The notes under the pieces are model-generated. The model was not told the origin of the DNA and did not search any database. It worked only from the letters and a program-made list of their open reading frames with translations. A stretch of 64,000 bases of DNA. Source: Phallus indusiatus (taxonomy: Eukaryota; Basidiomycota; Agaricomycetes; Phallales; Phallaceae). The position numbers and the translations under genes are program-made. The DNA is taken from assembly GCA_027605045.1 (NCBI GenBank), contig JAQFWX010000069.1, positions 124,001 through 188,000 of the forward strand, given 5' to 3'. Below, piece after piece: positions 1 through 10,700 of the stretch (the stretch's first letter is position 1; every line of letters starts with the position of its first letter).

Positions 1-1750
1 ATGATAACTTTGACATCCAGTCATGCGTAGCAAAATCGCTTACGCTCGCGGTAGCGAACTCGGTAACTTGTGCGGTTTCGACGCGATCTGCTTCTTCATT
101 ACGCTTCGAGTTTGATACTTCCGCTTCCGCTTCGTCCGAGTATGCTTTTCTGATGGCATCTTTCAGAGTCCACGGTGGTGCGTCGCTAGGGGTATGGTTG
201 CAAACACTCAAGTCCGGCTCTTTTGTATCCTCTTCATCATTGCTGAAAGCGGAAAAGGAGTAGGGTCGCGAAGGATCTATGCGAAGGAGAAACTCTGTGG
301 ACCAGAACTTGGACGGATCATTCACGTAATCAAACTGAAACGCCGGAGACACTATCAGCCTTGCATCATCGGTATGGTAATCTACTCACAATTCCATTCG
401 CAAATTGCTGAAAATGCTCGTTCGCGCGAAGCTTCTGTTGTGTAAATATAGCTGAAAAGTAATTAATCCTGTGCATCGATGCAAAGTCACAAGTAGTTAT
501 AGGACACTTACATCCCAGTCTCCAGACCCGATCCGAGACTACCTCCATGATTACTCGTATCGATTCTCTTACTTCCTACGTACATTCAGTTAAGGCTTAA
601 TCAACGTCGACTTACTTACCTCTAGATCGGAAGGATCCAGCACCTTTTTCTCCGCGACTCTGAAAATGTCTAGGTGCCTCTTAAGCAGCAGGTATAGAAG
701 AGGAAAGAGTTTCTAGGGAAAAGAAGAAAATGTTTAGCTAGTTCGCGGTATCTATGGAACACACACCTTCTCTATTTGCCCTGTGCCAACTTCACGCCGT
801 CCTTGCCATCGATCTCGTACTGAACTTCCGCCAACGTATGTTCCAATCGCTGTTCCTCTCGTTTATCATAATCTTTGAATTTGACGCTCATGACTTCGTC
901 ATATTCAATTGGATTAAGGCTATAAACAAGTGGGACGATAGAGGACAACATTGTTTCGGTATAGTCGTCCGCAGCACTCCTGTTTTCGCGGCGGACTGAA
1001 GGCAGACATTGAAGAATCTTTCCGATCAGAGATTGTATGTCGTCTCGATAACATCCTTGGGAATGGTGCCATCCTATTTTTGAGTAAACATAAGCATTTG
1101 GCAGTTAAGAATTTGACGGGCGAGGCAGACGTATCACCCAGTACGCAATCCAATGAAGAAGACTAAACGAGTCGCTCTAAGCCTAGTCCAGTGAGAATTT
1201 ATATGAAAAACATAACATACCTCCACTTAGCGGGCTTTGACGCTATGAATTCATTTACTTCTTTTATCGTAATGAAACCAGAGGCGTCTTCGTTGAAAGC
1301 TTCGCTAAGGGTCTGAGCATTGGCGGGATTGAGGTAGCTAAGCGCCCATGCATCGGCATCTTCCCGCTTTGCTCGAGACTTGCCACCGTGACGCAATTTG
1401 TTGAATGATGGCAAGTTGTCTTTAAGCTGAGAGCTGCTGAGAGTCGGGTTCGTCCATGCCCCATTTTCAATAAAATAATCGTGCAGAGCCATTACAAAAT
1501 GACACACTTTTACACTTTCTCCCATTTTCTGTAAAGCGAGTGTCGATTGAATGAGCTTGCAAGGCGAGCTGGTATTTACAGATCTTACCATAACCTTCCA
1601 AATATGTCTGCAACATCCTAGGGAGAAATGAGGCAAAATTTTTTCGTACGTGAAATAAAAAATTCATGGACATAATATACCTGGTCAAGAATCCGGCTGT
1701 ACAAGCTCGTTAAAGTTCGAATAAAATTTTTACTGAGGCTTTCCGTAACT
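1..1750 (-). CDS. EF-hand/ZZ-type zinc finger family protein, cut by the left window edge
   Basis: Minus-strand exons match, in order, the middle of the intact gene at 21234-26081. They are the short exon before the EF-hand (about 1595-1625), the EF-hand exon (about 1220-1535; loop reads NEDASGFITIKE), a helical exon (about 770-1075), the KLFPLLYLL exon (about 630-710), and the KFWSTEFLLRIDP segment running to base 1 (HDWMSKLS). The C-terminal ZZ-finger part must lie beyond the window. No counterpart of the N-terminal coiled-coil exons was recognised upstream of about 1760, so the gene may be 5' truncated. Reading through near 775-790 meets a stop, but a GTGAAG donor in the GKDG codons could splice it out in frame, so I do not call it a pseudogene. 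Function is unknown; calcium binding is inferred from the complete EF loop. Confidence 0.6.
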
Positions 1751-1964
1751 TGAAAGAACTGAGAAGGGTTTAATTAGGTGAGATACCAACGAGATACAAC
1801 ATATTGGAGGATAAGCGTCAGGGCGAGGATACACATTATCCGCGCCTGCAAGTATCCGCATGCATTCGAGGAGAAGACCTAGCAAACAAGGTAACAGATC
1901 ATGTCGATTTTTGTAAATAAATGTGCCTATGTTCTGTTCGGTAATCGTTTCAAGTCCATGACAC

Positions 1965-2065
1965 TTCTAGTACATAATGAAACTAGAGGCGAAAGCTTTG
2001 CTGAGCACGTACAAGCATTGATGATGGATGGAGTAAGCGATACGCGCCCATGCATATTGTTGATG
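1965..2065 (-). pseudogene. Decayed EF-hand exon fragment
   Basis: About 90 bases here resemble the EF-hand exon of the neighbouring gene at about 1270-1360. Shared blocks include AATGAAACTAGAGGCG/AATGAAACCAGAGGCG, GAAAGCT followed by the GCT-AAG/GCT-GAG stretch, and GCGCCCATGCAT. Spacing differs by small indels and the reading frame is gone. It looks like debris from a tandem or partial duplication of the EF-hand gene lying just upstream of the surviving copy. Similarity was judged by eye only. Confidence 0.5.
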
Positions 2066-2098
2066 CTGGGAACATGTATTATGTAAACTCATCCTCAT

Positions 2099-2188
2099 CA
2101 TTCAACCTTATCTTCATACTACGTTAATTCATCCAATCACGATCATTCAACCTTATCTTCACACTACGTTAATTCATCCAATCACGAT
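2099..2188. repeat. 45-bp tandem direct repeat, two units
   Basis: Bases 2099-2143 and 2144-2188 are the same 45-base unit, starting CATTCAACC and ending CAATCACGAT, with a single mismatch (CATACT versus CACACT). The array lies in the presumed upstream region of the small plus-strand gene at 2251. Two units with one change suggest a fairly recent slippage duplication. Confidence 0.9.
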
Positions 2189-2250
2189 TATTCAGCATAC
2201 CACTCTTTTTACAACCAATTACAACCAATCATATTCTACATTTTACTTGA

Positions 2251-2838
2251 ATGGATACCGATACCGATACCGATACGGTTTTGGCCCGTGCCAGAAAGGT
2301 CATAATTAGAACGATATTGAACATTGTAACTCGTCGGATCAAGTCGTTTCTTGAGAGGAAGGCAATCGACTTTACTAAACGCATTGCTCGTAAGCTGTTT
2401 GAAACAGTGAAGGCTGGGGCCTATAGACGATACCAACGGTTGAGTTCCTTTGATTCAGCGCTATCATCAGCTAATTATTTCCAAATTTGCAGATACTACG
2501 CCCCACCTTCCGCCCCACCTTCATCCGATTCGTTTTCATCGGCCGCATCGAATCCTCGTTCTACTGATTCAGAGGAGAATGGATCGCATCAAGTACGCCC
2601 ACGCCCCGAAAGACAACATCTCAACCGTTCAAAGCATTATTATCCTACAACCACCCGCGTATTCCGCGCTGGCAGGCGGACGCAACATGTCACGCCCTCC
2701 CACCCCTCCCCGTCAACCGCAGAGACGTCTGCCCCTGTGGTCCAATTTCCACCACTAGCACATCTCAAACTAGATCAGACTCTCACGACTGTTGATCCCC
2801 AGTCAGAAGTCCGTAGAATGGAACCTGCTGAGGTGTGA
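2251..2838 (+). CDS. Hypothetical basic, Ser/Pro-rich protein (intact copy of a two-copy family)
   Basis: An open frame of 195 codons begins with MDTDTDTDT, has a basic amphipathic N-terminal half (many R/K), and then a Ser/Pro/Thr-rich tail. A related copy lies at 5774-6330, which supports a real gene. In both copies the segment beginning GTTGAGTTCC and ending AAATTTGCAG (2442-2495 here) has the features of a 54-nt intron, including CTAAT before a CAG acceptor. Because 54 is a multiple of three, the frame is open whether it is spliced or retained. No known domain is recognised. The real start and the splicing state are uncertain. Confidence 0.45.
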   Translation: MDTDTDTDTVLARARKVIIRTILNIVTRRIKSFLERKAIDFTKRIARKLFETVKAGAYRRYQRLSSFDSALSSANYFQICRYYAPPSAPPSSDSFSSAASNPRSTDSEENGSHQVRPRPERQHLNRSKHYYPTTTRVFRAGRRTQHVTPSHPSPSTAETSAPVVQFPPLAHLKLDQTLTTVDPQSEVRRMEPAEV

Positions 2839-3845
2839 CGCGTGTTGCGTACGCAAACAGGCTATGCGGAGATTAGTCAGCGCTCGGTATATGCGCCGGT
2901 CTGTCAATATTTTGCAAATTCCAATTATTTTGTACCTTTCACCCGTTCGCAATTAAACTATTAGCCTTTTCCATTGTTTTTAGATTACATTTTAGCACCA
3001 TTCCATATTCCCGGAAATCCCACAAATAATGTATATAAAAATTCCTCTTTAGCTTACAAAATACAATAACAATGTTTCCCTCCTATTATTCCCTCTGAGC
3101 ACACATCCGCTGATTCCCTTATCTTCCCTGTTCGCTCCTGAGGCGCACGTATCACGCGTCGGACTCAATCCGCCTTCTTCTGCTCGCTTTCTCCACTCGA
3201 CAAATTTCGACAGATCCGCACAACACAATCGAGGACAATCACTTAGTATTTTTATTGATAGAAACCACCATACCCTGTATTTCATTCGCACTCCACAATA
3301 CATACTAGACTTCATCTTATCATGCCCAAAACACATTACTGCACATGTTCTGTTCATTGCGCTGGAGGGAAGCAAGTATCGAAAGCAATGTTCTATAATC
3401 ATAAGAAAATTCGGACAAGCACTGACTCTGGAAAAGGTTCGTTGTCTCCTCTGTTTTCGAAACCAGCTCATAACGAGTAAATCAAGATGTTTTTCATGAA
3501 TGAGAAGCACATCTATTGACAGTGCCTCATTTTAGGATTGCAGACAACGCGAACATCATGGACATTCCATTAATGATTAAAGTGATATTCTTGATTTTTG
3601 TACTAACAGGTGTAGGGTTCCCCAACAGCCTGACAGGATAGCAGGCTATATGCGGAATATTTAATTATTTTTCATGTTTTATTTTATCTATTTTCGCTTC
3701 AGAATGACTGTATTACAAGTAGTTAGCTAGGACATTTAGTTAGAACAATTTTTTCCCTTTGTGGACAGCCTTTCTGTAGTCCAGGACGCAGAACTCAAGT
3801 CCATGGACAAGTCTTTCCAGTTACCAGTATATAAGCTCAGCAGTT
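2839..3845. other. Intergenic, no supported gene
   Basis: About 1 kb of AT-rich sequence between the small gene ending at 2838 and the 3' remains of the DUF2235 pseudogene. A 153-codon minus-strand open frame at 3049-3510 shows no recognisable domain, and its Cys/Trp/Arg-rich composition suggests chance. No RNA gene or repeat was recognised. Confidence 0.4.
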
Positions 3846-3849
3846 TCTC

Positions 3850-5503
3850 TTAGTCCCAGAGTTACTTGAATTTTCACAAACCTCCAGCTGCGATTCCACA
3901 CTCCGCTCTGATCCTGCCATGAAACAAAGAAAGGAATGACTTCAAGTATCCATCATAAATGCTGAGACTGCAACGGATCATGCAGAGGTTGTATAGCATC
4001 CACAGAATCTAGTTTCGCCGCTTGCGGTGAATACAATGGGGATGGAAAAGCACCGACAACAACATCCTTTTCGATTTCGAGGAGTTTCTTGGCCAGTCGG
4101 ACTTCACTTGTTGATAGATCAAACATTGATAAGGGGATATTTGCAGCAGTTAGTGCAGCCGAATCGAAAACAATTCTCCATTGAGAGTTAACGATCTCGC
4201 GGATCATCCAGCGCAAGGTTACTATGTCGCTCAAGGGGGGCGTGTCTTGTGCTGTGTCCCCTCCTCTACTAATATCTATTTTGGCGGCTCAGAAGACTTC
4301 ATTAGCTTATGAACGGACGAAAATACCGCTGTGACATCCTGAGAATTAAACTTCTAGAACATCGGTGGCCGGACAACCAATTGGACCAGTTTTTATAGCC
4401 GGAAAACTGGCGTGCTGAGGATCCTTGCGGGCAGCTTTGACACTAGGAGAAGGTCGATGATACAAGTTTGGCTGGAATCTTGCTCGGTGCTGTCGACAAA
4501 TTTAAATCACCTTTCCTTTGGTAAAATTGTGTTATTTGACTCACCTCGTCGAGAGCAACTGCGTGACGGAAATAATTGATTGCTGTATTGCTCGCCGTAA
4601 AAGGAAAATTACGTGAGAAGAGTATGCCCACACTGGACACTGTCTCCCTGTTCATGCAATAATACGATCATGCTTTGTTCTTGGTTGAAACCAACTTCGC
4701 TTACCAGCACCCCACGAAATCGATTAAGACGGGTTTGGAAAATGTTTCTTTGAATTGCACCGCCAACGCCATGTTTTTCTTACCCGTTTTCTTATAGAGA
4801 TTATACGCAAACCCGACTTTCTCTAGAGAAACGTTTTTTATTTTCTGATTTGTAAGTTTTCAATTCCAGACTCACCAATATTTTCGATAGGAAGTAAACC
4901 GACCTTGTGCGGACGACTCAGATTAAATGAACCCGAAGCCGATCAAACTACTCATTTTGTATAACATTCCAGCTAGTGCTCGAGCGGTGTACGCACCACA
5001 AGAAAACCCGAATAAGTAAATTCGGTCTCCGTCTCTGTAGTTCTGCATAAGAAAATAGTAACCTCTCATAATCTAATACAACGGTATCATAATGCAGGAA
5101 ATCGCTAAATAGAGAAAACGACGAACATGAATGTCCAGATACCACGCGAACGCTTCGTCGACCAACATGGCACACCACTTTCTCACAGAACCCATAACTC
5201 CAGGAGCCGCATAGGTTCCAACTCCTGGCTGCAATATATTTGAATGAGGTTTCTTTGACGAACAACATCTGACACAACAGCCCACCTGATAGTATACAAG
5301 CTGCTCGGAACCATCCTTTTTCAGGACACTGAATAATTTAACCACATTTGTGTTCTGAAAACATATAAATGAGCTTTCATGAAAGGAAAGTCACGTCATT
5401 TTATCCTCACATTCTCCTGAAATTCTTCATCTGTGCCATCGAAACAAAGCACAAGTGTCCGAGAACGTTTCGTGGTGGTCGAGGAAGGCTTCGTTGATGC
5501 CAT
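3850..5503 (-). pseudogene. DUF2235 (Tle1-like alpha/beta hydrolase domain) pseudogene
   Basis: Minus-strand exons carry the fungal DUF2235 pattern in order. These are the start MASTKPSS (ATG at 5503), LVLCFDGT, NTNVVKLFSVL, PGVGTYAAPGV, the nucleophile elbow IYLFGFSCGAYTARALAGM, VGFAYNLYKKT, FVGCWDTVSSVG, NTAINYFRHAVALDEHRARF, and then LRWMIREIV and WQDQSGVWNRSW near the 3' end. DUF2235 proteins are predicted hydrolases with a GxSxG serine, and that motif is kept here. Two positions that are tryptophan in the family read as stops: after DVLEV (about 4352) and before WILEVIP (about 3950). I saw no splice path around both, so I call it a pseudogene. Short-intron positions look otherwise intact, suggesting recent decay. 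Confidence 0.75.
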
Positions 5504-5773
5504 GCCGATAAAACGTGATTGAATAGAGGTCGTGAAAGGGGTTCGTCAAGTTTCGTTATATAGCGGGAATAATGAGCTCCACCGAGTATCACTGTTGCCC
5601 CTGGTAAAAGCTTGGGTTTCAATTGAACATTATATAGGTTATACGTAGTCCATTTGATGGAGGCTAAATTTGGAAAGGTCAACCTCGTTTTCATCCACAC
5701 TCATTCATTCAATCATTAATCACACGCTCTTTTGCGATCCATAACCGAATTTGTACAATTCTATATCTTACTG

Positions 5774-6330
5774 ATGGAACCACCGACCTCAAAAACATTA
5801 TTATTCAGGCTTTATGGAACTTGCATTAAGGAACTTCTCGCCAAAACGGTAATAAAGCTTATAAAAAGCACCGTTCCCAAGCTTCTTCAAACAATCAAGA
5901 TTGCTGTTTAAAGACGATACTGGCCGTTGAGTTCCTTTGATTCAGCGCTATTATCAGCTAATTATTTGCAAATTTGCAGCTCTCTTGCCTTAGCTTCCGC
6001 GATTGGGTCAGGCGATTCCTTCTCTTCTGCCGCGTTAAATCCACATTCGACTACTTCCCAGGAAACCAATAGATCCGCCCCCCAACGCCCCAGGCAACAA
6101 CCCCTCAGCCAACCAAATCATTATCGTTCTGCAACAACCCGCGCAACTTTTTCTTCCAAAAAATTTCGTACTGGCAGGCGGATGCAATGTCATTCTTCCC
6201 TCCCCGCCCCAGCCCCCGGGACACCTGCCGCAATTGGCCGATCCCTCAGGCCCTCCCGGATGTTTGAGTTCAGCTGCCAGTGGTCTCCAATCTATAATAT
6301 TATAATTCAAATCTGGTTATACACCCGGAC
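5774..6330 (+). pseudogene. Decayed second copy of the 2251-2838 hypothetical gene
   Basis: The region aligns with the gene at 2251-2838. It has a basic N-terminal stretch from ATG 5774 (MEPPTSKTLLF), the same 54-nt intron-like segment (GTTGAGTTCC to AATTTGCAG, about 5928-5981), then SFSSAALNPHS, NHYRSATTRA and FRTGRRMQ, matching SFSSAASNPRS, KHYYPTTTRV and FRAGRRTQ. A TAA lies in frame just before the RRY motif where the other copy has TAT. The 3' end runs directly into a duplicated fragment of the beta-lactamase gene at about 6262, so the original C-terminus is missing or replaced. Confidence 0.6.
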
Positions 6331-6500
6331 AGACTGGGAATAAATCAGTGTACTAGTGTCTTATAAACTATATTCTCAAATTGATCTCGAAGCTCGACGA
6401 TCTTGGGATCGTAGAATGGTGCCAATTGCGTACCAATGATACTCCCAATGTCGGTGTACGGATCCAGGAAGAAATGGGCATTTACTCACTCCCGCCCTTT
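6262..6500 (-). pseudogene. Stray duplicate of the 3' end of the beta-lactamase-like gene
   Basis: About 240 bases nearly identical to 8746-8960 cover the last coding codons and the 3' flank of the gene at 8825-10364. Shared blocks include GAGTTCAGCTGCCAGTGGTC, ATCAGTGTACTAGTGTCTTA and CTCGACGATCTTGGGATCGT. Similarity fades after about 6490, and none of the catalytic exons is present. The two copies have the same orientation and bracket the CmcJ-like gene, consistent with an old tandem beta-lactamase duplicate of which only the tail survives. Confidence 0.85.
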
Positions 6501-6530
6501 ACGTCAGCAGCAGGGATGACTCCGTTTAGT

Positions 6531-7078
6531 TGTGCTTCCAAGTTCCTCTGTTGTCCAGGTTCCCCAACAGGCACATCTCAAACTATACCACTGTTTAAAC
6601 TCTATCCAATGAAGTTCAACGTCCAGCCTCCATGCTGGTCCAAGAAAGTTGAGTAATTCGAGACAAACAAACAATCCTCTTTTGGAAGTTGTCTGAAAGG
6701 TAAATTTATCTAAGCAACTGTATCGTAGGTGCAAGTAAGTCTCTTTCAGCTAAAAAGCCGGTGACACTGCCAGTGTAAAATGCTAATTTCTACTTTCAGA
6801 AAAAAGGTTAAACGCTCTTAACTTTTCAAAAGGACCTTCCATATCGTAATAAAGCTGCCAGTGAGGCAATCTAAATCACCAGAAATGTGTTGATTTTCTT
6901 GTACATAACGACATTCGTATGTCATAAAAACCCTAAGTTTACATATATATCATATTTGGCGTATTTGACAGGAGATTTAGCAAATTACATGAATGCTCCA
7001 TAACTTGAATGGATAACCATTTAATCATAACTGGTACGCTCTAACTCAATACTTGCAACAATAAAGAGGATAAGGAAC
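6531..7078. other. Intergenic, no supported gene
   Basis: AT-rich sequence between the stray beta-lactamase tail and the 3' end of the CmcJ-like gene. Short open frames exist on both strands but none shows a recognisable motif. It presumably contains the terminator region of the minus-strand gene ending at 7079. Confidence 0.4.
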
Positions 7079-8075
7079 TTACAACACCAGCGCTCTCAGC
7101 TCAATGCTTTCTCTGAGAGGTGCATCCTTCGGAGTAGTTGGATCTACAAAAGCCGTGTGAGGAGTAAGACGGGCTACACCGTCTACGACCCGGGATTCAG
7201 AACTACAAAAAATAAGTCAATTATGTTTACGACGTTTTACAAGCTAATCTTTACATACCACTTTATGAGAACAGCTTCGTCAGGTGTCATTCCTCGCAGA
7301 TACTTCCACTTGTGAGCAGGGTTGAAAGTGACACTGAGCGTTTCGCCATCACGATCAGGATATCTCAGTGTGGTGGGGACGAGGTCATGATCCCAGTCGA
7401 CCGAGCGATAATCGCAGAGAGCAAGAGGCGACTCAATAGCAGGGTGAGAGATGGGACGCCACAGATTGACAATTTGGTAACGGTGTTTCAGCAGTTCTTC
7501 AGCCAATTCGGGAACGTGTCGAATGACACGGTTCTTTGCGGCTTCCGGACTCTGATCAACGTGAGCCCTGAGGACCTAATTTTAAACAAACCGCGTTAGT
7601 GAATGTTTAATTACAATTAGAAATGAGCATACCGGTTGACGGCTGCTGAGCTCATCCTTTCCGTCAAGAGTGTGATGACGGACGGCTGAGAAGATGTCAG
7701 ATTGACAATAATCCCAAAGGACATATCCTCGGTAAGTCACGTACTGTGATCGAAGATGACGACTCTGGTAGCACCAGTGTATTTCTTGAGAACTTCAATG
7801 CTTTCAGGATAATAGATGCGCTGAATTTCCTCGTCATTGTCAAATTTCTTCAAGACGGATGTATGCTTGATATATTTGAAACCAGAATTGTCAAGATTAT
7901 ATTGGTCTTCTTTGCCGCGGACATTCTCGACTGTTAATTGCTTTGGTTGGGAGACAATGTTCGTCTGCCTTTGGCCTGTCGCTGGGTCTACAAGCGAAGA
8001 AAAGAAGGGCTTGGCGCCATCGGTGGTGTGAGTAGTGTAGAACAAAGTTGCGCTAACGACGTCAGCAGTGGCCAT
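7079..8075 (-). CDS. CmcJ/NvfI-family oxygenase (GA4 desaturase-like)
   Basis: Four exons on the minus strand (8075-7745, 7685-7633, 7575-7259, 7202-7079) join in frame to 274 residues from ATG MATADVV. The protein has the family signature blocks: ATLFYTTHTTDG, VIFDHTVRHH, AHVDQSPEAA, YQIVNLWRPISHPAIESPLA, SVDWDHDLVP, HKWKYLRGMTPDEAVLIK and LTPHTAFVDPTTP. The HVD pair plus the downstream LTPHTAF histidine fit a non-heme Fe(II)/2-oxoglutarate-type facial triad known in this family. Members act in fungal secondary metabolism as hydroxylases, desaturases or methoxylases; the substrate here is unknown. All four junctions use GT..AG and keep phase. No biosynthetic backbone gene lies nearby. Confidence 0.85.
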
Positions 8076-8824
8076 GTCGAATATCGAATGTTGAAAGGAG
8101 GTGCTAGTACTAAGTAGTGTGTGAGACCTTGAAAGTTCTTTTCGCATTTATGAAGCCTTTATATAGTCATGGCCGTTCCAGGCGGGTGACAAATCATAAG
8201 ATGAGCTCTTATGGCGTCAGCGTCAGGAAGGCGCATTCATTTGCTGTCCATGCTCCTGGTCAGCCACTCAACTTACAGCTTAGAAAGCCTCTGGGAACGA
8301 GACAGTCCTATTTCGATATTTCAGTATTGCGTATTATGGAGTCAGAATGCAGAAAAACTTACGGAAAGCTTGTCACTCGCAAATTTGACGGTGTTTCTGA
8401 CCAATTCACTGTAGTTTCAGTTCGCAGAGCAATTTACAGGTTGACCAATCACCGCGGATTTAAGAAACCGCCAGTCAATTCTCAAGGAGAGATTGAACTA
8501 TCGAGGCAGGGTAATACTACTTTCTTTCCTTCAGGTCGCTGCAGGATCTGGACCCCAAAGGGGCAAGTGGATCCACATGAGAGATGGTCTTTTTCGAGAG
8601 GCCTGCAGTGCCGTGCTCAAGTTGGGTCTGTCGCGCAAAATGGCAAGTCAATGACATCATCTGCGAGTACCGCTTTTCTTCGTCAGCCTGTATGCATGGC
8701 CTTTCGCTCTTGTCATCTTCAGTCGGCATCAATGGGATCGTAGCATTTTGAGTTCAGCTGCCAGTGGTCTCCAATCTATAATATTACAATTCAAATCTGG
8801 TTATACACGCAGACTGGAAATAAA
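8076..8824. other. Intergenic spacer with a doubtful long open frame
   Basis: The spacer between the CmcJ-like start and the beta-lactamase stop. A plus-strand open frame of 208 codons at 8117-8743 is long for chance but shows no domain and runs over the likely promoter of the CmcJ-like gene. Its right end (8746-8824) is the 3' flank that is duplicated at 6262. I do not call a gene here. Confidence 0.4.
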
Positions 8825-10364
8825 TCAGTGTACTAGTGTCTTATAAATTATATTCTCAAATTGATCTCGAAGCTCGACGATCTTGGGATCGTAGAAGGGT
8901 GTCAATTGCGTACCAATGATACCCCCAATATCCGAGAATGGATCCAGGAAGAAATGAGCATTTATTCCCCCCGCCCAAGCAAACGAGCCAGCGCGACGAC
9001 CAGATAGAGTCTAAAAAACAAAACCTCAGTTTTCAAAAATGGATTGTTAGTCCAGGGTACTCACGGGAACAAGAGCCACTTTACACTGTAAGAGATTCAT
9101 CCCGGTTCCATTCTCCGATCCTGTAGGGCTGTATTCCAAAATGCTGTCACACACACGCGCACATGACGGATTAATCATATTGCATCTGAATAGAAGAAAC
9201 TTGACTCTTACTCGCGAATCAGACCGGGATGCATAGTTTTCATATCCGGACGGCTGACTTTAATACCTCTAGGGCCGTAATCGTCCTTAAAAGCAAGTTC
9301 CCATGTGGCAGGACTCATTATTTTCGGATCCCTCCTGAGAACAGCCTGTAAGATTATAGAATGGGCACGCAAGCTTGCAAATAAGGCTGATTCGGCAACG
9401 TAGGCCATGCCTTCAGCGGGACCATCCTCGGCGGTATAAATTTCAAGTACGGTCTTTTTGAACTTGTAGGGCGATTCTTCATCGCGAGCGTGCACTTCAG
9501 CTTTGCAAGCCATAACTTCAGGAGGGAACCAGATGTCTTCCTCTTCAGCCGGAACTTTGAGCGGTTCAAGGATATATTCCTTTATAAGTTTTCTCAAATG
9601 CTTTCCTGTTCCTCGAATGACGAACTGTGCTAGCCAGTCTGTAGCGGTGCCATAGCTAAAAAACGTAGAAAGATTGGCCAAATCATATCTTAATTGTTTA
9701 ATCTACTTACTGGTATCCCGTTCCAGGCTCAAATATTAATGGCAAACAAAAATCACGCGACGCTCCATTGAACGATACCCCAAAATTGGGTGTACTCCCA
9801 TCTGATGGAACCACCTAGATCGACATAATTTGACCTCGTTCAATTAATTTTCCTGAGAGGACTCACCAATTCCCATAAAAGAGGGTGGTTAAAAGCGTAA
9901 CCCATGCCAGAGGAATGTGTCATTAATTGTCTGATTGTAACTCTATTCTTCGCATCTCTGAGTTTCATTATTTTCTTGCCATCGGGTCCCAAACCGTCCT
10001 CGAAACCTTCAAGAATCTTTGTAACCAATGAACCTGATCCTGGTGCGAATTCGGGGACGATCCTGGCTAACGCGTCGGGGTTGTCCAAGTCATCCAGCGA
10101 GATACCATCAATCAATCCATTATCCAAAACATGTAGAGCAAGGAGCGAAATAACGAGTTTGGTAGCACTTGCGAGCCAAAGAATAGTTGACTTGGTCATT
10201 GGCGTTCCAGTTGGGTTGCTCTCGGATGGTAGAGAAGCATAGCCGGATGCACCGTTAAATATGAGTTTATCCTTGTTGAAGACTGTACATTGCAAACCGG
10301 GAGCTACGCCATCTTTGACCGCATTGTCTATGAGAGCCTGAAGTGTCGTTTCTATGTCGGACAT
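8825..10364 (-). CDS. Serine beta-lactamase-like (class C / esterase EstB-type) protein
   Basis: Minus-strand gene from ATG at 10364 (MSDIETTLQALID). Exon 1 carries WLASATKLVISLLALHVLD, where SATK is the SxxK catalytic motif of the beta-lactamase/transpeptidase-like family, followed by the family block VTIRQLMTHSSGMGY. Later exons carry GYQYGTATDWLAQFV (the tyrosine motif region) and MSPATWELAFKDDYG. The tail exon carries SGRRAGSFAWAGGINAHFF and ends IIYKTLVH before TGA at 8825. In fungi these proteins are hydrolases of unclear substrate, often next to metabolite genes; no antibiotic resistance role is implied. The order of motifs is complete and no internal stop was seen. Its 3' end is duplicated at 6262-6500. 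Confidence 0.85.
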
Positions 10365-10700
10365 ATCACAGCGAGAATCCTTCTTTAGTTTGGGTAAGGT
10401 AGTTCTTGGAGGAAGATGGTTAGATAGTGATAAAGCCAGTATTTATACAATCTGCATCTCAACTGACCGTTCCCTCGGAGATGGTAGAAGATATAGCCCC
10501 ACTATATTTGAATGCACTTAGCCAAGGCATAATATAAAGTTGCAACGGACAAGGAGCCCGGGTAGAATATAATGTCGGCGCCTAATTATCATCCGCGACA
10601 CCGATAATTCCCCGCCGTCCGGCTCCGCACCCTCAAGTCACATGACTTCGGCTAACCACAAACTTGAATCTTTGGTCACTCGCCGTCTTGAACAACTATC
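10365..10700. promoter_or_regulatory. Divergent intergenic region between beta-lactamase-like and SVF1 genes
   Basis: The 336 bases between two divergent starts must hold both promoters. GATAATTCCCCGCCG, CAC-rich and CT-rich stretches are present, but I cannot assign a specific factor site. No coding potential was recognised. Confidence 0.5.

Noticed and set aside
3049..3510. 153-codon minus-strand open frame
   Set aside because: Composition rich in Cys, Trp and Arg, no recognisable motif, and no paralogue; most likely chance.
8117..8743. 208-codon plus-strand open frame
   Set aside because: Long but without domain or splice context. It overlaps the upstream region of the oxygenase gene and ends at a duplicated 3' flank.
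7079..10364. A secondary-metabolite gene cluster
   Set aside because: Only an oxygenase and a beta-lactamase-like gene are adjacent. No synthase, cyclase or P450 is present nearby; the methyltransferase is 45 kb away.
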